Of a stretch of 64,000 bases of DNA, positions 9,495 to 18,942 are shown piece after piece (the stretch's first letter is position 1; each line of letters starts with the position of its first letter). The stretch covers positions 1-64,000 of the forward strand of contig JAFTXW010000014.1 of assembly GCA_017461445.1 (NCBI GenBank). The letters run 5' to 3'. Both the position numbers and the translations under genes were made by a program. A model generated the notes under the pieces. The model had not been told where the DNA came from. It saw only the letters and a program-made list of their open reading frames with translations, and did no database searches. The DNA is from Oscillospiraceae bacterium (lineage in GTDB: Bacteria > Bacillota > Clostridia > Oscillospirales > Oscillospiraceae).

Positions 9495-10947
9495 TTTGGT
9501 TCCTCGATTCCTGCAGGTGGGCTGCGACTTCGTCCCGTTCATCCAAATGGTATTTGTGACCATTGATCTCCTGGTAGGTCTCATGGCCCTTTCCTGCCAA
9601 TACAATTATATCATCTTTTTCCGCAATGTCCATAGCATATCTGATGGCAGCGCGGCGATCTTCCATAACAATATATTCCCCGTATTCCTGTTTTACCCCT
9701 TTCAGGATATCCTCAATGATGGCCATGGGGTCCTCGGTGCGGGGATTGTCGGAGGTGATGATGGCAATATCGGAAAGCTTCACACCGATCTCGCCCATAA
9801 TGGGCCGCTTCATAGGATCCCGGTCGCCGCCGCAGCCAAAGACGGAAATCAGCCGCCCCTTACAGAAATCCTTTACGGAGGACAGCACGTTTTCCAGACC
9901 GTCGGGGGTATGGGCGTAGTCGATCAGGACGGAATAGGGCGTTTCGGGGGTGGGAACTACTTCCACGCGGCCCTTGACCCCCTGTACCTTCGCCAGAGCA
10001 GCGGCGCAGTCCGCAAGGGAAATACCCAGCTGTTTGGCAATGCCCATGACCGTCAGGGTGTTGTAAACGGTAAACTTGCCAGGAATCGGCACATGGACAT
10101 CAGCAGTCTCTTCCCCGCTGACGGCGGTAAAGCGGATGCCCTCGGAGAGAAGCTCCAGATCTTTGGCATACAGCCCCGCCTCTTCTACCACGGAGGTGGT
10201 CAGCACCGGGCAGGCGGCAGTGTCCAGAATTCTGCCTGAATAGCTGTCATCCCGGTTGACCACCGCCTTGTCACAGCGGCGGAACAGCTCGGCTTTCGCG
10301 TCGCAGTAGGCATCCATGGTCTTGTGGAAGTCCAGATGATCCTCCGTCAGGTTGGTAAAGGCGGCAATATCAAAATGCACGCCGCCGATCCGATCCAGGG
10401 AGATGGCATGGCTGGAAACCTCCATCACCACATGGGTGCAGCCCGCGTCCCGCATCCGGGCGAACAGGCCCTGCAGCTCGAAGCTTTCCGGGGTGGTCCG
10501 CTCGGTGGGAATGATCTCGTCGCCTACCATATTCGCCATGGTGCCGATCAAACCGACCTTCGCTCCCAGGCAGGTTTCCAGCACCTGCTTGAGAAGCAGT
10601 GTGGTGGAGGTCTTGCCGTTGGTGCCCGTAACGCCGATCATGGTCATGGACTTTGCCGGGTGGCCGTAGAAATTACAGCCCAGCATAGCCAGGGCCATCC
10701 GGTCAGACTCCACCAGCACATAGGGCACATCCACATCCGGTTTCTTCGCCGTGACCACCACCGCTGCCCCCTTTTCCATAGCCATGGGAATGAAGCGGTT
10801 TCCGTCAGAAGCAAAGCCGGAGATGGCAACAAACAGGCTCCCCGCCGTCACCTTCCGGGAATCATAATAAATATTTTCAATATCCAGTTCCGGATCAGCG
10901 GTACACTCCAGTACCCCGATATTCTTCAATAAATCTCTCAATTTCAT
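9487..10947 (-). CDS. murE: UDP-MurNAc-Ala-Glu:meso-DAP ligase MurE
   Basis: A 486-residue Mur ligase. The P-loop GTNGKT is at 108-113 and the C-terminal domain carries DNPR (400-403) and GKGHE (453-457). DNPR is the established signature for meso-diaminopimelate specificity; lysine enzymes differ here. The start at 10947 has GAGGACTTTCTT in front; the in-frame ATG at 10977 falls in a TTGAAA-type intergenic repeat and is unlikely. It overlaps murF. Confidence 0.96.
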   Translation of the reverse strand: MKLRDLLKNIGVLECTADPELDIENIYYDSRKVTAGSLFVAISGFASDGNRFIPMAMEKGAAVVVTAKKPDVDVPYVLVESDRMALAMLGCNFYGHPAKSMTMIGVTGTNGKTSTTLLLKQVLETCLGAKVGLIGTMANMVGDEIIPTERTTPESFELQGLFARMRDAGCTHVVMEVSSHAISLDRIGGVHFDIAAFTNLTEDHLDFHKTMDAYCDAKAELFRRCDKAVVNRDDSYSGRILDTAACPVLTTSVVEEAGLYAKDLELLSEGIRFTAVSGEETADVHVPIPGKFTVYNTLTVMGIAKQLGISLADCAAALAKVQGVKGRVEVVPTPETPYSVLIDYAHTPDGLENVLSSVKDFCKGRLISVFGCGGDRDPMKRPIMGEIGVKLSDIAIITSDNPRTEDPMAIIEDILKGVKQEYGEYIVMEDRRAAIRYAMDIAEKDDIIVLAGKGHETYQEINGHKYHLDERDEVAAHLQESRNQNG

Positions 10948-10963
10948 AAGAAAGTCCTCATAA

Positions 10964-10987
10964 TTTTCAACTTTCAATTTTCAACTC
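10964..10987. repeat. Short TTTCAACTTTCAA intergenic repeat
   Basis: Three tandem TTTCAA(C/T)T units between the penicillin-binding protein gene and murE. It resembles the terminal repeats of the element at 1923-2019 and is probably a solo end or decayed copy. Confidence 0.5.
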
Positions 10988-13326
10988 TAATCATTCGCTG
11001 TCGTGTCGGCAAATTCCAGTGTGATGGTCGTTCCTCTGAGAACCTGTGTATCCTTTGGCTCGCTCTGGGCGGTAACGGTAACGGCGGTCGAAACCTCCGT
11101 ATTGCCCGTCACCAGAATGTACAGCCCCAGCTTTCCTGCTGCGTCACTGGCCTGCTGGCGGTTCATGCCGGTGAAATCCGGGACGGCTACCAATTCTTCC
11201 GTGGTTTCCTCTCCCAGATACACCAGCACCTGGCTCCCGCCGGGAACGGTCTGTCCCGCCGCGGGAAGCTGTCCGGTAACGGTCTCCTCTGTCCCGGAGA
11301 ACGCTGCAGTCAGGCCCAGAGCCCGGAGCCGCTGCTCCGTTTCTTCCTTCGTCAGTCCCGTCAGGTCTTCCATAACCACTTCCTGCCCGGCGATATCCTC
11401 CTCCGAGAAGGTTCGCTCTACACCCAGGTAGGGTAGGATGTCCGCCATCACCGCGCCAACGGTAGGTGCCGCCATGACGCCGCCGGAGATGTAAATTCCC
11501 GTCTCCCGGGAGGGGGTGTCCAGGGCCACCAGCACGATATATTCCGGATCCTCCATGGGGGCAATGCCCACAAAGGAGACGATCTTATCCTGCACCCGCT
11601 GGCCGTTCTCGTCGAAAACGTCAATTTTTTCGCTGGTACCGGTCTTGCCGCCAATGGAAAAGCCCGCCACGGAGGCGTTTTTCGCCGTGCCTTCCGTAAC
11701 CACCGAGCGGATCAGCTCCCGCATGGTGTCGGAGGTCTCCTTGCTGATAGTCTGGCGCACCACGGTGGGCTCCTGCTTCAAAACCGTATTGCCATCGGCA
11801 TCCACAATTTCAGAGACAATGTAAGGCTCCAAAAGATACCCGCCGTTGACCACGGAAGCAATGGCCCGCACCAGCTGCAAGGGGGTGATTTTAAAGGTCT
11901 GGCCGAAGGAGCCGGAGGTCAGGGAGGCTGTGCCCCACTTGTCCGTATCCGTCACCAGCGACTTATCGAAGAAGATGCCCTTGCTTTCTCCCGCGAGATC
12001 AACGCCGGTCTTTTCCAGTATACCAAATTTTTCAATATATTCATAGAACCTTTCGCCCCCCAATTTCAGAGCAATGTGGGCAAAGGCGATGTTGCAGGAG
12101 TTTTGCAGAGCTTGTGGAGTCTGCTCCGCCCCGTGGCCTGTAGACCGCCAACAGTGCAGCAGCTGGGAGCGTCCTGGGATCTGCTCGGAGCCGGAGCAAT
12201 GGAAGCTGGTATTGAGGTCAATGGCCCCGCAATCCAGAGCCGCCGCCATGGTCAGCACCTTAAAGGTGGAACCCGGCTCATAGCCGTCAGACAGTACCCG
12301 GTTTCGCCACTGTTTCAGCCGGGCGGCAGAGAGGGCCTCGCTGTAGGCCTTCTTTCCCTGGGTATAGGCTTCGCTTCCCTCGGGCTGGGACAGGTATTCC
12401 TGCTTCAGCTGCTCAACTTCCACAATCGCGTTGGGATCGGTCAATTCCAGATAGTTATTGGGGTCGTAGCTGCCCAGGGTGGCCATAGCGAGGATTTCTC
12501 CGGTCTTGCAGTTCATGACCAGCCCGAAGGCACCGTTGCGTACATCATACCGGGCAATGGCTGCCTCCATCTGCTTTTCCAGACAGGCCTGCACGGTGGT
12601 GTCCAGGGTCAATATCACACTGTCCCCCTGACGGGAGGAGATGTAATTTTCATAGGAGAAGGGCATATCCATTTCGTTGTTGCCCTTGGTGGTGATGACC
12701 TTCCCGGTGCTACCGGAAAGGTAACTGTTATAGGCAGCCTCCACCCCTTCGGAGCCCTCGTTGGAAGCGTTGGTAAAGCCAATGACCTGGGCGGCCAGGG
12801 TACCGAAGGGATAGGTTCGCTGGGAAGTCGGCTCCAAATGGATGCCGGAAATGTCGTTCTCATTGATATAATCGCGAATCGTCGCGGCAGTCTCCTCGTC
12901 GATGCGGGAGCCTACCTGCTTATACCGCTGTTTGATGTCCGCAGCCTGTTCCGCGATCCAGGCTGGATCCTTGTCCAAAATCTCCCCCAAAGCTTCGGAT
13001 ATTGCCTCAATATCCGCCTTGGACTGCTTCAATTCGTGGGGGTCTAAGTACACATTCTCCACGCTCACAGAGGTGGCAAGAATGTTCATGTTGCAGTCGT
13101 AGATGTTGCCCCGGTCCGCCTCCACCCTGGTGGTGCGGGTCTGGTTCCGCAGGGCAAGATTTGCGTAGTAATCATAGTTTTCCACCATCAGGTCATACAG
13201 CCGCCAGATGACCGGCACGAATGCCAGCAGTCCCAGCAGAAGTCCCGTCAACAGAATACGGTGATGCTGTCCGCTGTCCAGCCGCAGGCGGCCGTATTCC
13301 CGCCTGGTTTCCCCTTTTTTCCCCAT
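10987..13326 (-). CDS. Class B penicillin-binding protein with two PASTA domains (FtsI/SpoVD type)
   Basis: A 779-residue transpeptidase that crosslinks septal peptidoglycan. A short cytoplasmic part and one membrane anchor (about 23-47) precede the pedestal domain. The transpeptidase domain has STFK (353-356, with the acyl-enzyme Ser), SCN (410-412) and KTGT (561-564). Two PASTA domains end the protein (about 640-775). The start is the ATG at 13326; an upstream TTG extension has no support. The position after ftsL favours the division transpeptidase; a sporulation (SpoVD) role cannot be excluded. Confidence 0.95.
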   Translation of the reverse strand: MGKKGETRREYGRLRLDSGQHHRILLTGLLLGLLAFVPVIWRLYDLMVENYDYYANLALRNQTRTTRVEADRGNIYDCNMNILATSVSVENVYLDPHELKQSKADIEAISEALGEILDKDPAWIAEQAADIKQRYKQVGSRIDEETAATIRDYINENDISGIHLEPTSQRTYPFGTLAAQVIGFTNASNEGSEGVEAAYNSYLSGSTGKVITTKGNNEMDMPFSYENYISSRQGDSVILTLDTTVQACLEKQMEAAIARYDVRNGAFGLVMNCKTGEILAMATLGSYDPNNYLELTDPNAIVEVEQLKQEYLSQPEGSEAYTQGKKAYSEALSAARLKQWRNRVLSDGYEPGSTFKVLTMAAALDCGAIDLNTSFHCSGSEQIPGRSQLLHCWRSTGHGAEQTPQALQNSCNIAFAHIALKLGGERFYEYIEKFGILEKTGVDLAGESKGIFFDKSLVTDTDKWGTASLTSGSFGQTFKITPLQLVRAIASVVNGGYLLEPYIVSEIVDADGNTVLKQEPTVVRQTISKETSDTMRELIRSVVTEGTAKNASVAGFSIGGKTGTSEKIDVFDENGQRVQDKIVSFVGIAPMEDPEYIVLVALDTPSRETGIYISGGVMAAPTVGAVMADILPYLGVERTFSEEDIAGQEVVMEDLTGLTKEETEQRLRALGLTAAFSGTEETVTGQLPAAGQTVPGGSQVLVYLGEETTEELVAVPDFTGMNRQQASDAAGKLGLYILVTGNTEVSTAVTVTAQSEPKDTQVLRGTTITLEFADTTAND

Positions 13327-13444
13327 AAGCCACCGGCCTTTCCCAAAGATCGGCAGCTGCCCGGAAAATCCACGAATGGGCAGCAAGGGAAACCCTCGCC
13401 GCCCATTGCAGCTGCTATCTTCATTGTATGGGGACGGGCTCTCT

Positions 13445-13918
13445 TTATGCGAACAAGCCCTTGATAAACCAGATAAAATCCTCCCAGATGGTAGGCTCCT
13501 GCTCCGGTTCCGGCACGGTAACGGTGATAGAAATGGTCTGCGCCTCGGATCTTGGTATCAGGCCCATGGTGTTCGCCGTGGCGATGATCTCGTCCATGTT
13601 GTAGCTGGCCCGGTAGCTGCTCTCCAGCTGGGCATTCTCCCGCCGAAGATTGGACACATAGCTCTCCATAGCCCGGTAATCCTGCCAGGCATTCTGCACG
13701 GAAAGGGTGCCGATCACCAGAGTCACCAGCATAAACACGGCAACCAGAAGGCCCGCGATGGCAACGGGATCCAGAGATATCTGCTGGATTTTTTCGATGT
13801 GCACCAACGGCAGCCGGGTCTTTGGCTGCTTTTTTTCCTGCTCGGGTGCCAGCTGCTGTGCTTCACTTCCGTGTACATAGAACTGACCGACATATTGGAT
13901 ATCGGGTTTACGAACCAT
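13445..13918 (-). CDS. ftsL: FtsL-like septum protein
   Basis: A 157-residue small bitopic protein. It has a cytoplasmic tail of about 48 residues, one membrane helix (about 50-72), then a short coiled-coil stretch (MESYVSNLRRENAQLESSY) and an Ala/Met loop typical of FtsL. FtsL forms the FtsQLB complex with FtsQ. Sequence conservation is low in this family; the call rests on topology and on the place between rsmH and the PBP gene. The C-terminus carries an extra hydrophobic tail (WEDFIWFIKGLFA). The 118 nt before the PBP start hold no clear gene. Confidence 0.8.
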   Translation of the reverse strand: MVRKPDIQYVGQFYVHGSEAQQLAPEQEKKQPKTRLPLVHIEKIQQISLDPVAIAGLLVAVFMLVTLVIGTLSVQNAWQDYRAMESYVSNLRRENAQLESSYRASYNMDEIIATANTMGLIPRSEAQTISITVTVPEPEQEPTIWEDFIWFIKGLFA

Positions 13919-13941
13919 GGTGTTCTCCCCTTTTGGGCTAC

Positions 13942-14877
13942 TCAGATTTTTTCACAGATCCGAAGCTTCGCGCTTCTGGCTCTGGGGTTCCGCTCCAGCT
14001 CAGCATCCCCGGAAACGATGGGCTTTCGGGTAATGAGCTTGACCTGGGGCTTTTTCCCGCATACACAGACGGGGAAATTAGGAGGGCAGGTGCAGCCCTT
14101 GGCGGCACTTGCCATTGCATTCTTTACAATGCGGTCTTCCAGGGAATGGAAGGTGATCACCGCCAACCGTCCGCCCTTGTTGAGCCGGGGGATGGCATCC
14201 TCCATGACCTTTGCCACGGAGTTCAGCTCATCGTTGACGGCGATACGAATAGCCTGGAAGCTGCGCTTAGCGGGGTGCTGCTTCTCCCGCAGGGCCGCGG
14301 GAGGCATGGCGGAGCGGATGATGTCCACCAGTTCGAGAGTGGTCTCAATGGGCTTCTGCTCCCGGCGGCTGCAGATGGCTGCCGCGATTTTGGGGGCGTA
14401 ACGCTCCTCGCCGTATTCGTAGAGGATCTTTTTCAGCTCCTCGTAGGACCAGGTGTTCACGACCGTATCCGCACTGAGGGAATCCTCATTGTTCATGCGC
14501 ATATCCAGAGGGGCATCCACCATATAGGAAAAGCCCCGCTCTCCGTCGTCCAGCTGGGGAGACGAAACACCCAAATCCAGCAGGATGCCGTCTACACCTT
14601 CAATATTCAAATCGTCCAGAACTTTTGCGATCTCGCAGAAATTGGAATGAACCAGCGTCACCCGGTCAGCATAGGGGGCCAGCCGCTCCGCCGCAGCCTT
14701 CAGTGCCACGGGATCCCGGTCGATACCGATATGGCGGCCGGTGGTGAGCTTTGCCGCGATGCGGCTGGAATGGCCCGCGCCGCCCAGAGTGCCGTCCACA
14801 TAGATGCCGTCGGGCTTGATGTTCAGCCCTTCGATGCACTCCTCCAGCAGCACGGAAACATGATGAAAGTCACTCAT
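13942..14877 (-). CDS. rsmH: 16S rRNA m4C1402 methyltransferase RsmH (MraW)
   Basis: A 311-residue enzyme that N4-methylates C1402 of 16S rRNA with SAM. The N-terminal HVSVLLEECIEGL block and SAM motif YVDGTLGGAGHS (about 27-38) are intact, as is the C-terminal RSAKLRICEK end. The ATG at 14877 overlaps the mraZ stop (ATGA); a longer upstream reading is only a frame shadow of mraZ. Confidence 0.97.
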   Translation of the reverse strand: MSDFHHVSVLLEECIEGLNIKPDGIYVDGTLGGAGHSSRIAAKLTTGRHIGIDRDPVALKAAAERLAPYADRVTLVHSNFCEIAKVLDDLNIEGVDGILLDLGVSSPQLDDGERGFSYMVDAPLDMRMNNEDSLSADTVVNTWSYEELKKILYEYGEERYAPKIAAAICSRREQKPIETTLELVDIIRSAMPPAALREKQHPAKRSFQAIRIAVNDELNSVAKVMEDAIPRLNKGGRLAVITFHSLEDRIVKNAMASAAKGCTCPPNFPVCVCGKKPQVKLITRKPIVSGDAELERNPRARSAKLRICEKI

Positions 14878-15302
14878 AGGCCAATTGCCTCCAGAGATGC
14901 CAACAGCTTTTCGGGGGTCAGGTTCTCCGCCTCGAAGGCCGCAAATTCCTCTGCGTCCCAAATTTCCGCCTGTCCGGCCCGGCCCACGATCATGACCTCC
15001 CGGTCGATACCGGCGTAGTTGATGAGGAATGGGGTCAGAGCGAAGCGAAACTGCTTGTCGGGGGTACACTCGGCGGCGTTCATAAAAATCAGGCTGGTGG
15101 CACCTGCCCGCTGGGAAATGCTCAGGGCATTGAAGTTGGCACTGAGCCGGTCCCATTCCTCGGCAGTGTAAACGGTGAGACACCGATGGCCGCAGTTGAC
15201 ACCCAGGGTAACGTAAAAATTCTCCCCCAGCTCCCCGCGCAGCTTGGACGGGACGAACAAACGGTTCTTGTCGTCCAGTTTCGCGCTGTATTTGCCGATC
15301 AT
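14874..15302 (-). CDS. mraZ: Transcriptional regulator MraZ
   Basis: A 142-residue protein of two tandem SpoVT/AbrB-like DNA-binding folds, starting MIGKYSAKLDDKNRLFVPSK. In other bacteria MraZ forms a ring that binds TGG(G/A)N direct repeats in its own promoter and controls the dcw operon. Such repeats lie directly upstream here. The start has GGAGGTGAGCAC before the ATG. It is the first gene of the dcw cluster. Confidence 0.97.
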   Translation of the reverse strand: MIGKYSAKLDDKNRLFVPSKLRGELGENFYVTLGVNCGHRCLTVYTAEEWDRLSANFNALSISQRAGATSLIFMNAAECTPDKQFRFALTPFLINYAGIDREVMIVGRAGQAEIWDAEEFAAFEAENLTPEKLLASLEAIGL

Positions 15303-15315
15303 GTGCTCACCTCCA

Positions 15316-15389
15316 TTCCATTTTGCTCCACTTTACCGCCATTTTGCTCCATTTACAGACAGTATACAACCCCGAATTAAAAAAATCAA
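15316..15389 (-). promoter_or_regulatory. mraZ promoter with four MraZ boxes
   Basis: On the minus strand TTGATT (15384-15389), a 17-nt spacer and TATACT (15361-15366) form a SigA promoter. Just downstream are four TGG-type boxes: TGGAG (15347-15351), TGGCG (15337-15341), TGGAG (15326-15330) and TGGAA (15316-15320), spaced 10, 11 and 10 nt. One-helical-turn spacing of TGG boxes matches known MraZ operators, which implies autoregulation. The rest of 15303-15467 is AT-rich leader and the clpC 3' flank, with no convincing terminator. Confidence 0.78.
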
Positions 15390-15467
15390 TCTTTTTTCTT
15401 TGGAATTTTCAAATTTCCCGGAAAAACCACCCTGTTTTCCACATTTTTAAACAGATGTTCTATAAAA

Positions 15468-17795
15468 TTACGAACAAAAGGTGATCTCTTTCCCGTCGGT
15501 TTTCAGCTTCAGCCGGGCAGGACGGCGGCTGCACCGGAGCAAAAAGCTCGCCAGCGGGCCCTCCACCTCCGTCTGCACCAGCCGCCGCAGCTGCCGTGCG
15601 CCGTCCTTCGCCCCGCAGCGGCGGCACAGGATCCCCGCCAGTTCCTGGGGGATCTGCAGTTGGGTTCCGGCAGCCGCGGTCCGCTCCTGCAGCTGATGGA
15701 GGTATTTCCAGGCGATGGCCTCCATAGCCCCATTGCCCAGCTTCTCAAAGGCCACAGTCTGATCCAGCCGCCCCAGAAATTCCGGGGTAAAGGCCTGCCG
15801 GACAGCCCCGTCCAACTCTGCCTCCCGGCCCGCGGCACAGAAGCCCAGGCCCTCCCCCCGCTGCTGACCGCCCACATTGGAGGTCATGACCACGATGGCG
15901 TTTTTGAAGCTGACCCGCCGTCCTGTGGAATCCGTCAGGCAGCCCTCTTCCATGATTTGAAGAAGGATACCCAGCACATCGGGGTGGGCTTTTTCCAGCT
16001 CGTCCAGCAGCACCAGACAGTAGGGACGGCGGCGCACCGCCTCCGTCAGCTTGCCTCCCTCCTCATAACCTACATAGCCGGGAGGGGCACCGATGAGCCG
16101 GGATACCGACTGCTTTTCCATATATTCCGTCATGTCCAGGCGGATCATGGCCTCCTTGCTGCCGTAGATCTCCGTTGCCAGTGCACGGCACAGCTCCGTT
16201 TTGCCCACTCCAGTAGGCCCGGTGAACAGCATACAGGCAATAGGCCGGGAGCCGTCCCGGATGCCAGAATAGCCCCGGCGTACCGCCTCCGCCACGGCGG
16301 ACACCGCCTTCTGCTGGCCTACCACATGGGCAGAGAGAATTCCTTCCAGCCCCAGCAGCCGCTCCCGCTCTCCGGCAGTCAGCTTTCCCACGGGAATACC
16401 CGTCCGGGCGGAGACCACCCAGGCGATATCCCCCGCCGTCACTGCCTTGCTGCGGTGGTTTTCGGAGGATTTTGCCACCATATGCTGCATTTTGTCCCGC
16501 AATTCAGCAGCTTTTTCAAATTTCCGTTCCCGGACGGCTCCCTGAAGCTCCTGCTCCAGCTCCTTCCGGGCCGCACCGCCCCGGCCCTGGTTCATCTCCT
16601 CCATCCGGGCGTGGGCCGCGCCCTCATCCAGCAGGTCAATGGCCTTGTCGGGCAGATACAGATCCGGCAGATACCGCACTGAAAGCCGCACCGCCTCCTT
16701 TAAGGCATCCTCGGTGATCCGAAGATGGTGGTGCCGCTCCAATCCCGGCTTTAAGGCCCGCAGAATGGCCAGGGTGGTATCCTTCTCCGGCTCCTCCACC
16801 GCCACCGGGCGGAACCGCCGCTCCAATGCCGCATCCTTTTCGATATACCGGCGGTATTCCTCCCGGGTGGTGGCACCCAGCATCTGCAGCTCTCCACGGC
16901 CCAGGGCGGGCTTAAAGATGTTTGCCGCGTCAATGGCTCCCTCGGCGGCTCCTGCCCCCACAATGGTGTGCATTTCATCTACAAAAAGGATCACATCCCC
17001 GCTGCGTTTGATCTCCGCCAGCACATCCCGCAGCCGCTCCTCGAATTCGCCCCGGTATTTGGTGCCCGCCACCAGGTTGGCCATGTTCAGGCTCACCAGC
17101 CGCTTGTCCTTCAGCTGCGGCGGCACATTGCCCACCGCCATACGCTGGGCCAGTCCCTCGGCAATGGCCGTCTTGCCCACCCCCGGCTCCCCCACCAGGG
17201 CCGGGTTATTCTTGTTCTTCCGGCACAGGATGCCGATGACCGTATCAATTTCCCGGTCCCGGCCGATGACCGGGTCCATGCCGGATGCCTTTACGATCAG
17301 ATCCTCGCTGAACTGCTCCAAAAGTTTCGTTGCGACCGCCTCCTTTTTTGCGCGCGGGGCAGGAGAATCCTCCCACCGCATGTATTCAATGGTATGTGTG
17401 AACAGGGTGTCCCCTGTGATACCGCTGAGCCGCAGCAGCTCCCCCGCCGCTGAATGCTCCCGCCGGGAAAGGGCCAGCAGCACATGGACAGGCCGGATCT
17501 CCCGGCAGCACTGCTCCCTCGCCTCCTCCGCAGCTCCCCGAAGGATGGCTCTCGCCTCCGGGGTCAGGCCTTGGGGCAAGGGCAGATCCGGGGTTCCCGC
17601 CCCATAGAGCAGCTGGGCCATAGCGTCTGTCAGACCCGGGTCGATCCCCAATGAACGCAGCAGCTGTCCCGTTCCACCGGGCATGGATACCAGTGCCGAC
17701 AGCAGGTGAGCGGAGCCTACATAGCTGTGTCCAAAGTGTCTGGCTTTCTGCCCGGAAAGTTGTATTAATTCGGCAGTTAGCATATGATAACGCAC
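15468..17795 (-). CDS. clpC: ClpC-type AAA+ unfoldase
   Basis: A roughly 775-residue Hsp100 protein with double-Clp N domain (1-140), first AAA+ module (Walker A GEPGVGKT), a middle region with a UVR motif ([16 protein letters not shown]) and second AAA+ module (Walker A GPTGVGKT). The UVR motif identifies ClpC rather than ClpB. ClpC unfolds substrates for ClpP. I use the GTG at 17795 with GGAGG 6 nt upstream; an ATG at 17783 is the alternative. It stands alone, without ctsR or mcsAB, and diverges from a ferredoxin gene. The C-terminus is rather short and diverged. Confidence 0.88.
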   Translation of the reverse strand: MRYHMLTAELIQLSGQKARHFGHSYVGSAHLLSALVSMPGGTGQLLRSLGIDPGLTDAMAQLLYGAGTPDLPLPQGLTPEARAILRGAAEEAREQCCREIRPVHVLLALSRREHSAAGELLRLSGITGDTLFTHTIEYMRWEDSPAPRAKKEAVATKLLEQFSEDLIVKASGMDPVIGRDREIDTVIGILCRKNKNNPALVGEPGVGKTAIAEGLAQRMAVGNVPPQLKDKRLVSLNMANLVAGTKYRGEFEERLRDVLAEIKRSGDVILFVDEMHTIVGAGAAEGAIDAANIFKPALGRGELQMLGATTREEYRRYIEKDAALERRFRPVAVEEPEKDTTLAILRALKPGLERHHHLRITEDALKEAVRLSVRYLPDLYLPDKAIDLLDEGAAHARMEEMNQGRGGAARKELEQELQGAVRERKFEKAAELRDKMQHMVAKSSENHRSKAVTAGDIAWVVSARTGIPVGKLTAGERERLLGLEGILSAHVVGQQKAVSAVAEAVRRGYSGIRDGSRPIACMLFTGPTGVGKTELCRALATEIYGSKEAMIRLDMTEYMEKQSVSRLIGAPPGYVGYEEGGKLTEAVRRRPYCLVLLDELEKAHPDVLGILLQIMEEGCLTDSTGRRVSFKNAIVVMTSNVGGQQRGEGLGFCAAGREAELDGAVRQAFTPEFLGRLDQTVAFEKLGNGAMEAIAWKYLHQLQERTAAAGTQLQIPQELAGILCRRCGAKDGARQLRRLVQTEVEGPLASFLLRCSRRPARLKLKTDGKEITFCS

Positions 17796-17816
17796 CAAAT
17801 CCCTCCCTTTTCCGAA

Positions 17817-17843
17817 AAATTTTTGCCATACAGGCAAAAATTT
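17817..17843. promoter_or_regulatory. Palindrome upstream of clpC
   Basis: A perfect 11-bp inverted repeat AAATTTTTGCC / GGCAAAAATTT with a 5-nt centre (ATACA), 22 nt before the clpC start and 25 nt from the ferredoxin -35. It could be an operator or a hairpin in the clpC leader. It does not look like the CtsR heptad repeat that controls clpC in Bacillus. Confidence 0.55.
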
Positions 17844-17867
17844 ATTCGAATCTTTTCAAAAAAGGAA

Positions 17868-17917
17868 TTGCATTTTCGGAAATACATGCTAGAATAAAAG
17901 TACGTTATACATAACGT
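17868..17917 (+). promoter_or_regulatory. Ferredoxin promoter with a palindrome in the start region
   Basis: TTGCAT (17868-17873), 16-nt spacer and TAGAAT (17890-17895). Seven nucleotides after the -10 is a perfect 7-bp inverted repeat, ACGTTAT-AC-ATAACGT (17902-17917), placed over the likely transcription start, where a repressor could act. Confidence 0.6.
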
Positions 17918-17948
17918 GTACTATTCATATATTCATGGAGGTAATATC

Positions 17949-18119
17949 ATGGCTTACAACATTACTGACGCTTGCGTCAAGTGCGGTTCCTGCGCCGACC
18001 AGTGCCCCGTCGAGGCTATTTCCGAGGGTGAGGACAAGTACGTCATCGATCCCGATGTCTGCGTTTCCTGCGGCTCCTGCGCCGATCAGTGCCCCACCGA
18101 AGCTATCGAGGAAGGCTAA
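17949..18119 (+). CDS. 2[4Fe-4S] ferredoxin
   Basis: A 56-residue clostridial-type ferredoxin, a soluble low-potential electron carrier. Two CxxCxxCxxxCP cluster-binding motifs are present (CVKCGSCADQCP and CVSCGSCADQCP), each followed by EAI. The gene is preceded by GGAGG 8 nt before the ATG. Acidic residues dominate the rest, as usual. It is a single-gene unit with its own promoter and terminator, so it probably serves several oxidoreductases. Confidence 0.96.
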   Translation: MAYNITDACVKCGSCADQCPVEAISEGEDKYVIDPDVCVSCGSCADQCPTEAIEEG

Positions 18120-18141
18120 TTCTTCTACAGACCATGAATCG

Positions 18142-18173
18142 GCCTGCGCAAGCAATTGCGCAGGCCTATTTTC
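18142..18173 (+). terminator. Terminator of the ferredoxin gene
   Basis: An 11-bp stem (18142-18152 with 18157-18167), loop GCAA, then TATTTT. It ends 17 nt before the next gene start. Confidence 0.8.
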
Positions 18174-18189
18174 TGCATTGGAGCTGCTT

Positions 18190-18882
18190 ATGGAAACCTT
18201 ACCCAACGGATTTACCATCAGCCTGGGAGAGGGCTGCTTCCCCCTGAGCACCGATTCCATGGTGCTTGCCCACTTTGCCCGGCTTCCCAGAAACGCCCGG
18301 GTGCTGGATCTGGGCTCCGGCTGCGGCACCCTGGGGCTGCTGTTGTGCGCCAAGGACTCCGGCTGCGCCATCACCGGCATGGAGCTGGATGAAATTGCCC
18401 ACGAAGCCGCGCTTGCCAACATCCGCCGCAACGGACTGGAACACCGTATGGAAAGTATATGTGCCAACCTGCGTCAGGTTTCCAACTATTTTGTCCCCGG
18501 CAGTTTTTCCTGTATTATCTCCAATCCTCCCTATTTTTCCGGCGGCCCTGCCAGCCGGAGCCTCTCCGCCGCCCGGCGGGAGGAACAATGCACCCTGGCA
18601 GACCTGTGCAGTTCTGCCGCCTGGGCCCTGAAATACGGCGGCGACTTTTTTCTCGTTCACCGTCCGGAGCGGCTGGCGGAGATTATCGCCCGCTGCGCGG
18701 AAAACGGCCTGGAAGCCAAGCGTCTGTGTCTCCTGCGCCACAAAGCGGGCGGCCCCATCACCCTTATCCTCCTGCACCTGCGCAAAGGCGCAAAACCCGG
18801 CCTAAAAATCGAAGAACAGGCCCTTTTCGACAAAAACGGAACCCCCACATCCTTTTATAAAGATGTTTACCATATCCAGTAA
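18190..18882 (+). CDS. tRNA1(Val) A37 N6-methyltransferase-like protein (TrmN6/YfiC family)
   Basis: A 230-residue class I methyltransferase. The SAM motif VLDLGSGCGTLGLLL is at about 38-52 and the adenine N6 catalytic motif SNPPYF is near residue 115. NPPY with this length is typical of TrmN6 and its Gram-positive relatives, which methylate A37 of tRNA1(Val). The start at 18190 has GGAGC upstream. It precedes rsmI by 60 nt, as is common in Firmicutes. Confidence 0.85.
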   Translation: METLPNGFTISLGEGCFPLSTDSMVLAHFARLPRNARVLDLGSGCGTLGLLLCAKDSGCAITGMELDEIAHEAALANIRRNGLEHRMESICANLRQVSNYFVPGSFSCIISNPPYFSGGPASRSLSAARREEQCTLADLCSSAAWALKYGGDFFLVHRPERLAEIIARCAENGLEAKRLCLLRHKAGGPITLILLHLRKGAKPGLKIEEQALFDKNGTPTSFYKDVYHIQ

Positions 18883-18942
18883 GATATCAAAATAATTCCT
18901 AATTAACTCTACTCTTCACTCTCAAAAACAAGGAGGTCAAAC

